Below are positions 23,201 to 31,155 of a stretch of DNA of 64,000 nucleotides, one piece after another. Position numbers and translations under genes: made by a program. Under the pieces are notes generated by a model. It was not told the origin of the DNA, made no database searches, and saw only the letters and a list, made by a program, of their open reading frames with translations. The DNA is from Gordonia lacunae (GTDB lineage Bacteria; Actinomycetota; Actinomycetes; Mycobacteriales; Mycobacteriaceae): contig NZ_NGFO01000015.1 in NCBI RefSeq assembly GCF_002149015.1, positions 1 through 64,000 of the forward strand, given 5' to 3'. Each line of letters starts with the position of its first letter. Position 1 is the stretch's first letter.

Positions 23201-25173
23201 GCGAGAGCGTCGAGGAGGCCACCCTCGCGCGGACGGCCCCGTCGCCGTGGTTGCGACTGCTGATCGTCGCCGCCGCGATCCTGGGGCTCAACTACATCGT
23301 GTGGCGCTGGCTCGCCTCGGTGAACTGGGACGCGTGGTGGATCGCGGTACCGCTCGTCGTCGCCGAGACCTACAGCCTCATCGACTCCCTGCTGTTCGGT
23401 CTGACGATGTGGCGGCTGCAGCACCGCCCCGACCCGCCTCCCCCACCCGAGGGCGCCACGGTCGATGTCTTCATCACCACCTACAACGAGCCGCTCGACC
23501 TGGTGATGAAGACCGCGATCGCGGCGAAGGCGATCACCTATCCGCACACCACGTGGATCCTCGACGACGGTGATCGCCCCGAGATCGCCGACGCCGCGGC
23601 ACAGGCGGGCATCGGGTACATCACGAGATCGTCGAACTGGCTGGACAAACCCCGGCACGCCAAGGCGGGCAACCTCAACAACGCGCTGATGCAGACCGAG
23701 GGCGAGTTCCTGCTCATCCTCGATGCCGACCAGATCCCTGAACCGCAGATCCTCGACCGGACCCTCGGGTACTTCCACGACGAGAAGATGGCCCTGGTCC
23801 AGACCCCGCAGTACTTCGTCAACGTGCAACCCTCGGACCCGCTCGGCAGCCAGGCGCCGCTCTTCTACGGCCCGATCCAGCAGGGCAAGGACGGGTGGAA
23901 CGCCGCGTTCTTCTGCGGCTCCAATGCCGTGTTGCGCCGGGAGGCGTTGATGCAGCTCGGCATCACCCAGTACGTCTCGGCCGTCTCCGACGGCATCGAC
24001 CGCGCCCTGCGCACCGCGCGGTCGGTCCTCAAGTCGACGCGCAAGCAGGTGGGCCGCGACAACACCACCGCCTCGGCCGCCCTCGACGCGGTCGACGCGG
24101 CGGTCAGAGACGCCCGGGCACAACTGAAGAAGAAGGAACCGCTCGCCGACATCACCTACCGGTTCCAGACCCGCGTCGACGAGGCGGCGCGCGGTCTCGC
24201 CGATGCCGACGTCGAGGCCATGCGCGCCGACCTGGAGGCGATCGAGGCGCTCACCGAGCTGAGCGAGCAGGAGCCGGGGGCCGGCGCCGTCGACTACGAC
24301 GCGCTCGCCGTCCTCGCCGAGCGCGAATGGTCTCCGCTGGGCGCGATCGAATCGATCCGTGCGATGGTCGAGGCCGTCGACGTCGGGCGATCCGACGAGG
24401 CCCAGCCGATGCTTCCGCTGGCCACCATCTCGGTGACCGAGGACATGGCGACCTGCATGCGTCTGCACGCCCTCGGGTGGAACTCTGCCTATCATCACGA
24501 GAACCTCGCTTTCGGCCTGGCGCCGGAAGACCTGAAAACGATGGTGACGCAACGGCTCCGGTGGGCGCAGGGCACGATCCAGGTGATGCTGCGCGAGAAC
24601 CCGCTGGTCCAGAAGGGCCTGACGCTCACCCAGCGCCTCATGTACTGGGCCACCATGTGGAGCTATCTCGCCGGGTTCGCGGCCATCGCCTACATCGCGG
24701 CCCCGGTGGTCTACCTGGTGTTGGGCATCCTGCCTGTCCAGGCCTACAGCTGGGACTTCTTCCTGCGACTCATCCCGTTCCTGGTGATCAATCAACTGCT
24801 GTTCCTGGTGGTCGCCCGAGGCACGCCGACGTGGCGCGGCCAGCAGTACAGCCTCGCGCTGTTCCCGGTGTGGATCAAGGCCTGCACCACCGCATTCCGC
24901 AACGTGTACATGAACCGCCCACTCGGCTTCGCCGTGACCCCGAAGACCAAACAGTCCCAGGATGCGTTGCCATGGCACATCGTTCGGCCGCAGCTGATCG
25001 CGATGGCGCTGCTGGTGGTGGCATCGGTGATCGGCATCGTGCAGCTGTATCGGGGTGCCATCTCCGTTCTCGGTGTGGGCGTGAACCTGTTCTGGGTACT
25101 GTTCGATCTGGTGATCCTGAGCGTTGTCATCACCGCGGTGCGGTACCGCGGTCCCGATGAGGAAAGGCAGTGA
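23197..25173 (+). CDS. BcsA-like family 2 processive glycosyltransferase with large insertion
   Basis: A 658-residue membrane glycosyltransferase likely to polymerise and export a polysaccharide. Two N-terminal TM segments are followed by the GT-A domain: FITTYNEPLD, the DADQIPEP DxD-type motif, FFCGSNAVLRR (from about 239), VTEDMATC (413-420, general-base region) and QRLRW (452-456). Several C-terminal TM segments follow. No PilZ RxxxR domain is seen at the C-terminus, so c-di-GMP control is not indicated. Between the GSN and TED motifs about 150 extra residues, helical and rich in Ala, Asp and Glu, replace the short loop of usual BcsA proteins. It overlaps the phosphatase (ATGA) and the STAS gene (TGATG). 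The sugar polymer is unknown. Confidence 0.9.
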   Translation: MSESVEEATLARTAPSPWLRLLIVAAAILGLNYIVWRWLASVNWDAWWIAVPLVVAETYSLIDSLLFGLTMWRLQHRPDPPPPPEGATVDVFITTYNEPLDLVMKTAIAAKAITYPHTTWILDDGDRPEIADAAAQAGIGYITRSSNWLDKPRHAKAGNLNNALMQTEGEFLLILDADQIPEPQILDRTLGYFHDEKMALVQTPQYFVNVQPSDPLGSQAPLFYGPIQQGKDGWNAAFFCGSNAVLRREALMQLGITQYVSAVSDGIDRALRTARSVLKSTRKQVGRDNTTASAALDAVDAAVRDARAQLKKKEPLADITYRFQTRVDEAARGLADADVEAMRADLEAIEALTELSEQEPGAGAVDYDALAVLAEREWSPLGAIESIRAMVEAVDVGRSDEAQPMLPLATISVTEDMATCMRLHALGWNSAYHHENLAFGLAPEDLKTMVTQRLRWAQGTIQVMLRENPLVQKGLTLTQRLMYWATMWSYLAGFAAIAYIAAPVVYLVLGILPVQAYSWDFFLRLIPFLVINQLLFLVVARGTPTWRGQQYSLALFPVWIKACTTAFRNVYMNRPLGFAVTPKTKQSQDALPWHIVRPQLIAMALLVVASVIGIVQLYRGAISVLGVGVNLFWVLFDLVILSVVITAVRYRGPDEERQ

Positions 25174-25511
25174 TGGCGAACTTCGCGACCCGCAGTGTGG
25201 ACGGCGGTGCCGTGGTGATCCGGCCCGAAGGCCGGCTCAACATGGTTGCCGCCCCCCGACTGCGAGACCAGTTGCACGAGTTGGTCGGATCGGGTTCGTC
25301 CCGGATCGTCGTCGACCTGTCCGGTACCGATTTCATCGATTCCTCGGGGCTCGGCGCACTCGTCTCCGGCCTCAAGGTGGCGCGCCAGGCCGGCGGTGAT
25401 CTGCGGATCGCCGCCCCCACCCCGCAGGTGGTCACCGTGCTCGAGCTGACCAACCTCAATCGTGTTCTCCGCGTTCACCCGTCCGCCGATTCCGCATTCG
25501 ACGGGGCCTGA
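25173..25511 (+). CDS. STAS-domain anti-anti-sigma factor (RsbV/SpoIIAA-like)
   Basis: A 112-residue single STAS domain. The phosphorylatable Ser lies in FIDSSGLGALVSGLKVARQAGG, the canonical DSSGLG site. It would be dephosphorylated by the RsbU-like phosphatase upstream and phosphorylated by the RsbW-like kinase downstream. The start ATG 25173 overlaps the glycosyltransferase stop; a GTG one codon earlier is possible. A degraded partial copy of this gene is found at about 61030-61106 on the far side of the catabolic island. Confidence 0.92.
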   Translation: MANFATRSVDGGAVVIRPEGRLNMVAAPRLRDQLHELVGSGSSRIVVDLSGTDFIDSSGLGALVSGLKVARQAGGDLRIAAPTPQVVTVLELTNLNRVLRVHPSADSAFDGA

Positions 25512-25551
25512 CGGGTCCAGGCCCGCCAACCGAGACATCGAGGCCACGGCG

Positions 25552-25965
25552 ATGACCGAGAACACCGCGACCCGCACCCTCGAGGAGACCACCTCCCTCG
25601 AGACGTTGGATCACATCCACGCACTGCTCGCCGACCTGCTCGCCGAGTGCCCGATCGACGACATGGACGCCATGCAGTTCGAGCTCGCGGTCGCCGAGAT
25701 CGGCGCGAACGTCGTCGAGCACGCCGGCGAGGGATCCACGGTCACGGTGCGCCTCGAACTCGAGGTCGCACCGGATCGGGTCGAGGCCCGCTACTCCGAC
25801 GACGGGAACCCCGCCCGTGTCGATCTCGACGCGATCAGCCTGCCCGACGACTTCGCCGAGCGCGGCCGCGGCCTGGCCATCGCGATCAACGTCCTCGACG
25901 AGCTCGCCTATCGCCGCGCCGACGGCAAGAATCACTGGCGACTGGTGCGGAACCGTTCGGCCTGA
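25552..25965 (+). CDS. RsbW-like anti-sigma factor/serine kinase (HATPase_c)
   Basis: A 137-residue GHKL ATPase. The N-box is FELAVAEIGANVVEHA, the G1 region is RYSDDGNPA, and the G2 region is FAERGRGLAIAINVLDEL. It is predicted to phosphorylate the adjacent STAS protein and possibly to sequester a sigma factor or another target; no sigma gene is in the operon. ATG 25552 was chosen because the HATPase fold starts soon after. The coding sequence 25696-25814 is duplicated, less 2 bp, at 61107-61223, where it no longer encodes an intact protein. Confidence 0.9.
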   Translation: MTENTATRTLEETTSLETLDHIHALLADLLAECPIDDMDAMQFELAVAEIGANVVEHAGEGSTVTVRLELEVAPDRVEARYSDDGNPARVDLDAISLPDDFAERGRGLAIAINVLDELAYRRADGKNHWRLVRNRSA

Positions 25966-25997
25966 ACCGTTTCCGACACCGCTCCACGACTGTCAGG

Positions 25998-26055
25998 TCA
26001 TGCCGCCGACTCCTGGGTCGCCGGCGTCGCAGCGATGGCCGGCGCGTCGGCTGCA
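25998..26055 (-). pseudogene. 3'-terminal fragment of ssb
   Basis: This 58-bp fragment is identical to the last 58 bp of the intact ssb at 61239-61296. On the minus strand it encodes the final residues AADAPAIAATPATQESAA and the stop, with no upstream coding sequence. It is a stub created when DNA was inserted at the end of ssb. The 26056-26225 stretch beyond it holds the second 33-bp repeat and no gene. Confidence 0.88.
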
Positions 26056-26069
26056 GGGCATGGTCGGCA

Positions 26070-26102
26070 CCGGATGTCGGGCGACGGTCCGGTGCGCTTG
26101 CG
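26070..26102. repeat. 33-bp direct repeat, copy 2
   Basis: An exact copy of 20808-20840 in the same orientation, lying 14 bp inside the left island junction. The two copies bracket the 5.2-kb GH26-to-RsbW operon. No ORF explains the match. Confidence 0.8.
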
Positions 26103-26225
26103 GCGCACGCTCCCACCTATCCACGTACAACCGCGCCTCCGAACTGTGCGGCTGTCACTCCATCCCCATCATCGTCTGGTTTCGGTCGACCGCGACCACA
26201 GCGGCCGCGATCACACTCATTGCTC

Positions 26226-26990
26226 TCAGGTGATGGTGACACCGCCGTCGACTGTGATCGCCTGCCCTGTGACGTATCCGGAGGCATCGGAGACCAGCCA
26301 GATGAGGGTAGCGGCCAGTTCACGCGGGTCGCCCTGCCGCCCGAGCAACATGCGGGGCGCGAGGCCGTCGAGATAACCGTCGCGGTACTGCTCGGTCATC
26401 TCTGACGCGAAGAACCCCGGTGCGAGGGCATTCACTCGAATGCCCTTGCGTGCGCCCCACTGTTGGGCGAGGTCACGGGTCAGTCCCATCAGCCCGGCCT
26501 TGCTCGCGCTGTACGCGGCCTGCGGGAGTCCCGCGGTGGTGATCCCAAGAATGCTGGCGATGTTGACGATGGCGCTTCCCGGCTCCATCACCCGCCCGCA
26601 TGCCTGAGCGGCCCAGTAGGCTCCGTTCAGGTTGATGTCGACGACCGAGCGAAATTGTTCAGGAGTCTCCCTGGTCGCCGGGTGAGCGGTCGCGACACCG
26701 GCGTTGTTGACGAGGATGTCGATCCGTCCGTATTCGGCCATCGCCGCGGCGACCAAGGCAGTGCACTGATCCGGGTCAGCGATGTCGGTGGCGATCGGCA
26801 GCGCCGCGCGACCGGCAGCCCGAACCCGGGCCGCCGTCTCGTCGAGTTTGTCGAGTCGCCTCGCTGCCAACACCACGTCGGCACCGGCCTCCGCAAGGCA
26901 CTCGGCAAAGGCGACTCCGAGGCCAGACGAGGCGCCGGTCACCAAAGCCACACGGCCGTCGAGCCGGAACTTGTCGAGCACGTTCGTCAT
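26226..26990 (-). CDS. Short-chain dehydrogenase/reductase
   Basis: A 254-residue classical SDR. The cofactor motif is TGASSGLG near residue 18, NNAG follows mid-protein, and the catalytic Tyr-Lys pair lies in AYSASKAG. It ends with the SDR tail SGYVTGQAITVDGG. The acidic residue favouring NAD is not evident (AARRLDKLDE follows strand 2, so NADP is plausible). It follows the acyl-CoA dehydrogenase by 13 bp as the last gene of a three-gene operon. A 3-hydroxyacyl-CoA or alcohol dehydrogenase role in the island's CoA pathway is likely but unproven. Confidence 0.85.
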   Translation of the reverse strand: MTNVLDKFRLDGRVALVTGASSGLGVAFAECLAEAGADVVLAARRLDKLDETAARVRAAGRAALPIATDIADPDQCTALVAAAMAEYGRIDILVNNAGVATAHPATRETPEQFRSVVDINLNGAYWAAQACGRVMEPGSAIVNIASILGITTAGLPQAAYSASKAGLMGLTRDLAQQWGARKGIRVNALAPGFFASEMTEQYRDGYLDGLAPRMLLGRQGDPRELAATLIWLVSDASGYVTGQAITVDGGVTIT

Positions 26991-27003
26991 GAGACTTCCT
27001 GTT

Positions 27004-28791
27004 CTAGAACCAGCGTGGGTTCATGTCGGATGCGGTCCGGTCGCCACTGGCCAGCAAGTCGAGCTGGGGTCCGACCTTCGGCAGTTCGTGAGCGAAGAAG
27101 TACTGTCCGGCCATTCGCTTGCCCTGGTAGAAGTCGTCGGCCTGGTCGCCGACGACGAGCAGTTGCTCAAGCCACATCCAGGCCACGACGACGTGTCCGA
27201 ACGCCTCGAGGTACACCGACGAGTTCGCCAGCGCGACAGTCGGCTCACCGTCGGCCCACAGGGCCTCGGTGACGTCGAGGATGCGACGCCAGGCCTTGTC
27301 GAGGTCGTCGGCATGATCTACGCCGACCCCACGCGCACGGCTCGTGGTCGTCGCGATCCGCGTGCCCAGCAGCCGCAATCCGGCGCCGCCCTGCATGACG
27401 ACCTTCCGGCCGAGCAGGTCGAGTCCCTGAATTCCGTGTGTTCCCTCGTGAATCGGGTTCAGGCGGTTGTCGCGGTAGTGCTGTTCGACGTCGTAGTCGC
27501 GGGTGTACCCGTACCCGCCATGCACCTGGATCGCCAGGCTGTTGGCCTCGAGGCACCACTGCGACGGCCAGCTCTTCGCGATCGGCGTCAGGACGTCGAG
27601 GAGCAACGCCGCCTCGGCTGCCGAGGCGGCGTCGCTGGCGGTGTCTTGTTCGTCGACGAGTGCCGCACAGTAGAGGCCGAGCGCGAGTGCGCCTTCGACG
27701 TACGCCTTCTGGGCAAGGAGCAGACGGCGGACATCGGCGTGTTCGATGATCGGAACCGGTGGCGCCGACGGATCTTTGGCCCCGACGGGGCGGCCCTGCG
27801 TCCGGGTACGGGCGTACTCCACCGATTTGCGGTATCCGACGTAGCCGAGCGATGTCGCGAGGAATCCGACGCCGATCCGGGCCTCGTTCATCATGTGGAA
27901 CATGTACGACAGACCGCGGTGCTCGTCCCCGACCAGAAAGCCGACGGCCCCGGATTGCTCACCTGGAGAATGGTTTCCGTCTCCGAAGACGAGCAACGTG
28001 TTGGTCGTTCCGCGGTTGCCCATCTTGTGGTTGAGCCCGGCCAGGATGATGTCGTTGCGCTCGCCGAGTCCGCCGTCGGGCGCGGGCAGGAACTTAGGGA
28101 CGATGAACAGGGAGATGCCTTTGACTCCCGGTCCGCCACCGGGCGTCTTCGCCAGGACGAGGTGCACGATGTTCTCGGTGAGCTCGTGGTCTCCGCCTGA
28201 GATCCACATCTTCGTCCCGGTGATCCGATAGCTGCCGTCGTCGGCACGGATCGCGCGGGTGGTGATGTCGGCGAGCGACGATCCGGCATCGGGCTCCGAT
28301 AGACACATCGTGCCGAACCACCGCCCCTCGAGCATCGGACGAACGTAGGTCTCGACCTGCTCATCGGTCCCATGCGCGGCGATCAGGTTGGCGTTCGCAG
28401 TCGTCAGGAAGGGATATGCGGCAGTGCCGGCGTTAGCTGCCTGGAACCAGGCCATCGAGGCGCGCGCGACCGTGGTCGGCAGTTGCATTCCGCCGATCTG
28501 CTCGTCGAACGGCCCAGCGATCAACCCCGACCTCGCGTAAGCATCGAGTGCCTTTTTCACCTCCGGGATCATGGCCACAGAGCCGTCCGGACGCATTGTC
28601 GGCTCCTGCGCGTCGGCCATCTTGTTATGCGGCGCGAAAAGCCGTTGTGCTAGTTCGGCGCTCAGATCGAGGACGGCGTCGAAGGTCTCTCGCGAGTGTT
28701 CGGCGAAGCGTTTCCGGGCGGTCAGCGCGGGCACGTCGAGCCACTCGTACAGCAGGAAGTCGAGGTCGCGGCGGGACAGTACATCGATCAT
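27004..28791 (-). CDS. Acyl-CoA dehydrogenase, long FadE5/DmdC-type
   Basis: A 595-residue FAD acyl-CoA dehydrogenase, about 200 residues longer than classical enzymes. It carries the extra N-terminal segment and C-terminal domain of the FadE5/DmdC group. The flavin and substrate region reads GTMCLSEPDAGSSLADI and TKMWISGGDHEL. The catalytic base is likely Glu449 in NPIHEGTHGIQGLDLLG. ATG 28791 (MIDVLSRRDLDFLLYEWLDV) was chosen because the family N-terminus starts there; the upstream open frame is low-complexity. It follows the FabG-like gene by 28 bp and precedes an SDR by 13 bp. It probably introduces a double bond in a short acyl-CoA; the acyl group is unknown. Confidence 0.9.
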   Translation of the reverse strand: MIDVLSRRDLDFLLYEWLDVPALTARKRFAEHSRETFDAVLDLSAELAQRLFAPHNKMADAQEPTMRPDGSVAMIPEVKKALDAYARSGLIAGPFDEQIGGMQLPTTVARASMAWFQAANAGTAAYPFLTTANANLIAAHGTDEQVETYVRPMLEGRWFGTMCLSEPDAGSSLADITTRAIRADDGSYRITGTKMWISGGDHELTENIVHLVLAKTPGGGPGVKGISLFIVPKFLPAPDGGLGERNDIILAGLNHKMGNRGTTNTLLVFGDGNHSPGEQSGAVGFLVGDEHRGLSYMFHMMNEARIGVGFLATSLGYVGYRKSVEYARTRTQGRPVGAKDPSAPPVPIIEHADVRRLLLAQKAYVEGALALGLYCAALVDEQDTASDAASAAEAALLLDVLTPIAKSWPSQWCLEANSLAIQVHGGYGYTRDYDVEQHYRDNRLNPIHEGTHGIQGLDLLGRKVVMQGGAGLRLLGTRIATTTSRARGVGVDHADDLDKAWRRILDVTEALWADGEPTVALANSSVYLEAFGHVVVAWMWLEQLLVVGDQADDFYQGKRMAGQYFFAHELPKVGPQLDLLASGDRTASDMNPRWF

Positions 28792-28819
28792 GAGCGCGCC
28801 CCCGAACGGCTTCGCCGGC

Positions 28820-29551
28820 TCACATCGACACCCCACCGTCGACCGGAAGAACGACGCCGGTGATGTACCCGGCCTCCTCGGAAGCAAGAAAGGCGATGGC
28901 ATCAGCCATCTCGGAGGGGTCGGCGAACCGGGAGATGGGGCCCGTGAGTTCGGCGATCTTCTCGTCCGGGATGGAGGCCGTCATCCGTGTCGCGGCGTTC
29001 GGGGAGATGGCGTTCACCGTGACGCCGAACGCGGCCAGTTCCTTGGCGGCGGTCTTCGTCAGCCCGATGATCCCGGCCTTCGCGGTGGCGTAGTTGGCCT
29101 GGCCGCGATTGCCGTGCAGTCCGGTGTAGGAGGTGATGTTCACGATCCGACCGAACTCTTGGACCCGGAAGTGTGGTGCGCATGCCCGGATGAACTTGAA
29201 CGTGCCGCCCGCATGGACCCGCAGCACCTGGTCCCAATCGTCGTCGGTCAGCTTCCACAGCACCTTGTCCCGAAGTATTCCGGCGTTGTTGATCAGGATG
29301 TCGACCCGTCCGGTCTCGGCGACCACGGTCGACACGACCCGGTCCACGTCCTCGGTAGCGCCGACATCGGCGGCGACGGCGATGCCACCGATCTCGCGAG
29401 CGGCCGACTCCAGTTCGTCCTTGTCGAAGTCGACCATGAACACCGTCGCGCCGGCCGAGACGAAGTGCGCTGCAAGCGCCTGCCCGATACCTCGAGCAGC
29501 GCCGGTGACGATGACGGACTTGCCGGTGAAGTCGAAGGTTATGTTGCCCAT
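28820..29551 (-). CDS. FabG-like short-chain dehydrogenase
   Basis: A 243-residue SDR with TGAARGIGQALAAHF at the nucleotide site, Asp in MVDFDKDE after strand 2 (favouring NAD), NNAG, and catalytic YATAKAG. The C-terminus VVLPVDGGVSM is typical. It is the first gene of the minus-strand operon with the acyl-CoA dehydrogenase and a second SDR. The 181-bp gap to the divergent TetR gene contains a 32-bp palindrome, so this operon is probably repressed by that regulator. A 3-hydroxyacyl-CoA dehydrogenase function is inferred from context. Confidence 0.87.
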   Translation of the reverse strand: MGNITFDFTGKSVIVTGAARGIGQALAAHFVSAGATVFMVDFDKDELESAAREIGGIAVAADVGATEDVDRVVSTVVAETGRVDILINNAGILRDKVLWKLTDDDWDQVLRVHAGGTFKFIRACAPHFRVQEFGRIVNITSYTGLHGNRGQANYATAKAGIIGLTKTAAKELAAFGVTVNAISPNAATRMTASIPDEKIAELTGPISRFADPSEMADAIAFLASEEAGYITGVVLPVDGGVSM

Positions 29552-29648
29552 GCAGAATTCCTGTCTGATAGTCCAACCGGTGTGACCGGCGGACCTGGCC
29601 GGTGTCGAAAGCTCAGCCCGAGCGGGGACTCGCGGATTCAGACCGAAC

Positions 29649-29680
29649 TATGCGAGCGCATATTTATATGCGCTCGCATA
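29649..29680. promoter_or_regulatory. Large palindromic operator between FabG-like gene and TetR
   Basis: A perfect inverted repeat with 15-bp arms: TATGCGAGCGCATAT at 29649-29663 and its complement at 29666-29680, separated by TT. It lies in the divergent promoter region, 53 bp before the TetR start. The AT-rich centre could also supply -10 elements. It very likely binds the TetR protein encoded at 29733 and controls both transcripts. Confidence 0.85.
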
Positions 29681-29732
29681 TAGTCGCCCTACGGCCCGAA
29701 ACCTGTCAACCCCGAGCGACGGAAGAGTCACA

Positions 29733-30362
29733 ATGAGCGCCGAACACACCCCCGCAGTCGAGGCACTGGGGCCCTCGAAAGCCGCCGCACGAATTCGGGC
29801 GGCCGCCGCCGAGGCGTTCGCCGCCAAGGGCTACGGCGCCACCACCACACGGGAGATCGCAGCCCGGCTCGGGCTCAGCCCAGGCGCCGTGTATCCGCAC
29901 TACAAGACGAAAGAATCGCTGCTGTTCGCGATCAGCCTCGAAGGCCACCGCGCCGCACTCGCCGCGGTCACCGGAGCCGACGATCCTGGTGCCGCTGCGG
30001 CCGCCCGCCTCTCCACTACCGTCGCCGCTTACGTCGCGTGGCACGCGGACAACCACGCGCTGGCCAGGGTCGTCCAGTACGAACTACGTTCCCTGTCTCC
30101 CGAGCACCACGCACTCATCGCCGACCTCCGCCGGTCGACATCGAGCGCATTCCGTCTGATCATCGAAACTGGTTCGGAGTCAGGCGAATTCGATCCGTTG
30201 GATGTTGAGGCGGCAACACTGGCAATCACCTCCCTCGGCGTCGACGTGAGCCGATGGTTCCCATCGAACACCTACGCCGATCCCGAAGCCCTGGCCGCGC
30301 GCTATGTCGAACTCGCCCTCCGGATGGTCGGATACGAGGAGGCCGTGCGAAGAGTACGTTGA
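29733..30362 (+). CDS. TetR-family regulator of the FabG/acyl-CoA dehydrogenase operon
   Basis: A 209-residue TetR protein. The HTH at residues about 17-62 contains IRAAAAEAFAAKGYGATTTREIA and LGLSPGAVYPHYKTKESLL. The C-terminal domain resembles the type found with fatty-acid or CoA genes (AYVAWHADNHALARVVQYELRSL). It is divergent from the SDR and acyl-CoA dehydrogenase operon, with a 32-bp palindrome between them, so autoregulation and control by a CoA-thioester ligand are likely. ATG 29733 follows GACGGAAGAGTC. Confidence 0.88.
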   Translation: MSAEHTPAVEALGPSKAAARIRAAAAEAFAAKGYGATTTREIAARLGLSPGAVYPHYKTKESLLFAISLEGHRAALAAVTGADDPGAAAAARLSTTVAAYVAWHADNHALARVVQYELRSLSPEHHALIADLRRSTSSAFRLIIETGSESGEFDPLDVEAATLAITSLGVDVSRWFPSNTYADPEALAARYVELALRMVGYEEAVRRVR

Positions 30363-30400
30363 GACCATGATCGCTTCAGCGATTTGACCGGAGTGGCGCT

Positions 30401-31144
30401 CTACGCCGTTGTGGTCGGGTCGGATTGTGCGTCCGCGAGTTTTTGAACCAAGTCGAGCTCCAGGTGGACGTTCGCGAGAATCCCTTCGACTGTCGGAGGA
30501 GTCGGATGGGAATCGTCGCCGAGGACGCTCTTCACCACCATCTCGGCGAGGTCGTTCGCTGCGACCTGATCCTCGCGGCCATCCAGATGCCACCAAGCGA
30601 TCCAGTTCAGCATGCCAATCACACCGAGAGCAGCGGTGCGGGCATTGACGGCGCGAAAGGTGCCATCGTCGACACCAGCCTCGATCAGCTTGATCAGCTC
30701 CCTGAGCACTCGGCGACGGCTCGAGGCGTAGGACTTTGCCAGGTGGTCGGGCAGATCTCCCTCGGATCGAATCAGCAGCCGGAATCGATCTCCATGAGCC
30801 ATCTGGTGCAGTGCCATCGACCGCGCCATGCGCCGTAGCTTGTCGGCAGGACTTAGATCAGACATCGCATTGATCTCGTGCAGCAGCTGTGCAGGCTGCC
30901 CAGCGATCTCGGTGACCAACTGGATGAAGAGGTCGTCCTTGTTGTCGACGTAGTGATAGACGGCCTGACGGGTGAGCCCAGTGGCATCGGCGATGTCCTG
31001 CAACGTCGTGCCTGCAAATCCGCGCTCAGCGAACAGGCGTGCTGCGTTCTCCTTGATCTCCCGCTCGACCAGTTCGCGGCGGACATTCGGCCGCCCCCGG
31101 CGCCGGCGAGCAGAGGGGGCCGAGTCGGTGGAAGACGGCGTCAT
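30401..31144 (-). CDS. TetR-family regulator, cassette A
   Basis: A 247-residue TetR protein. The HTH (about residues 25-72) includes ENAARLFAERGFAGTTLQDIA and LTRQAVYHYVDNKDDL. The ligand domain is closely similar to that of the regulator at 56609: compare LLIRSEGDLPDHLAKSYA and IGMLNWIAWW here with MVLKSESDLPEELAEAHA and IGMWNWISWW there. It follows the cassette A monooxygenase by 11 bp, so it is the last gene of the HyuA-HyuB-ligase-monooxygenase operon and would be autoregulated through the promoter at about 38.9 kb. ATG 31144 was chosen; a TTG three codons earlier is possible. Confidence 0.88.
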   Translation of the reverse strand: MTPSSTDSAPSARRRRGRPNVRRELVEREIKENAARLFAERGFAGTTLQDIADATGLTRQAVYHYVDNKDDLFIQLVTEIAGQPAQLLHEINAMSDLSPADKLRRMARSMALHQMAHGDRFRLLIRSEGDLPDHLAKSYASSRRRVLRELIKLIEAGVDDGTFRAVNARTAALGVIGMLNWIAWWHLDGREDQVAANDLAEMVVKSVLGDDSHPTPPTVEGILANVHLELDLVQKLADAQSDPTTTA

Positions 31145-31155
31145 AACTACCAACG

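Larger units (their letters stand above)
25320..26055. repeat. Left copy of duplication bracketing the catabolic island
   Basis: This copy runs from the STAS gene through rsbW to the ssb fragment. Three blocks recur in the same order and orientation at the right edge: about 25339-25411 (diverged), 25696-25814 (identical except for a 2-bp gap) and 25981-26055 (75 bp, one mismatch). Homology stops abruptly at 26055, which I take as the left island junction. Confidence 0.85.

Noticed and set aside
22786-24978. 730-codon minus-strand frame opposite the phosphatase and glycosyltransferase
   Set aside because: Antisense of two genes with complete motifs; the product is Arg/Asp/Val-rich without a fold.
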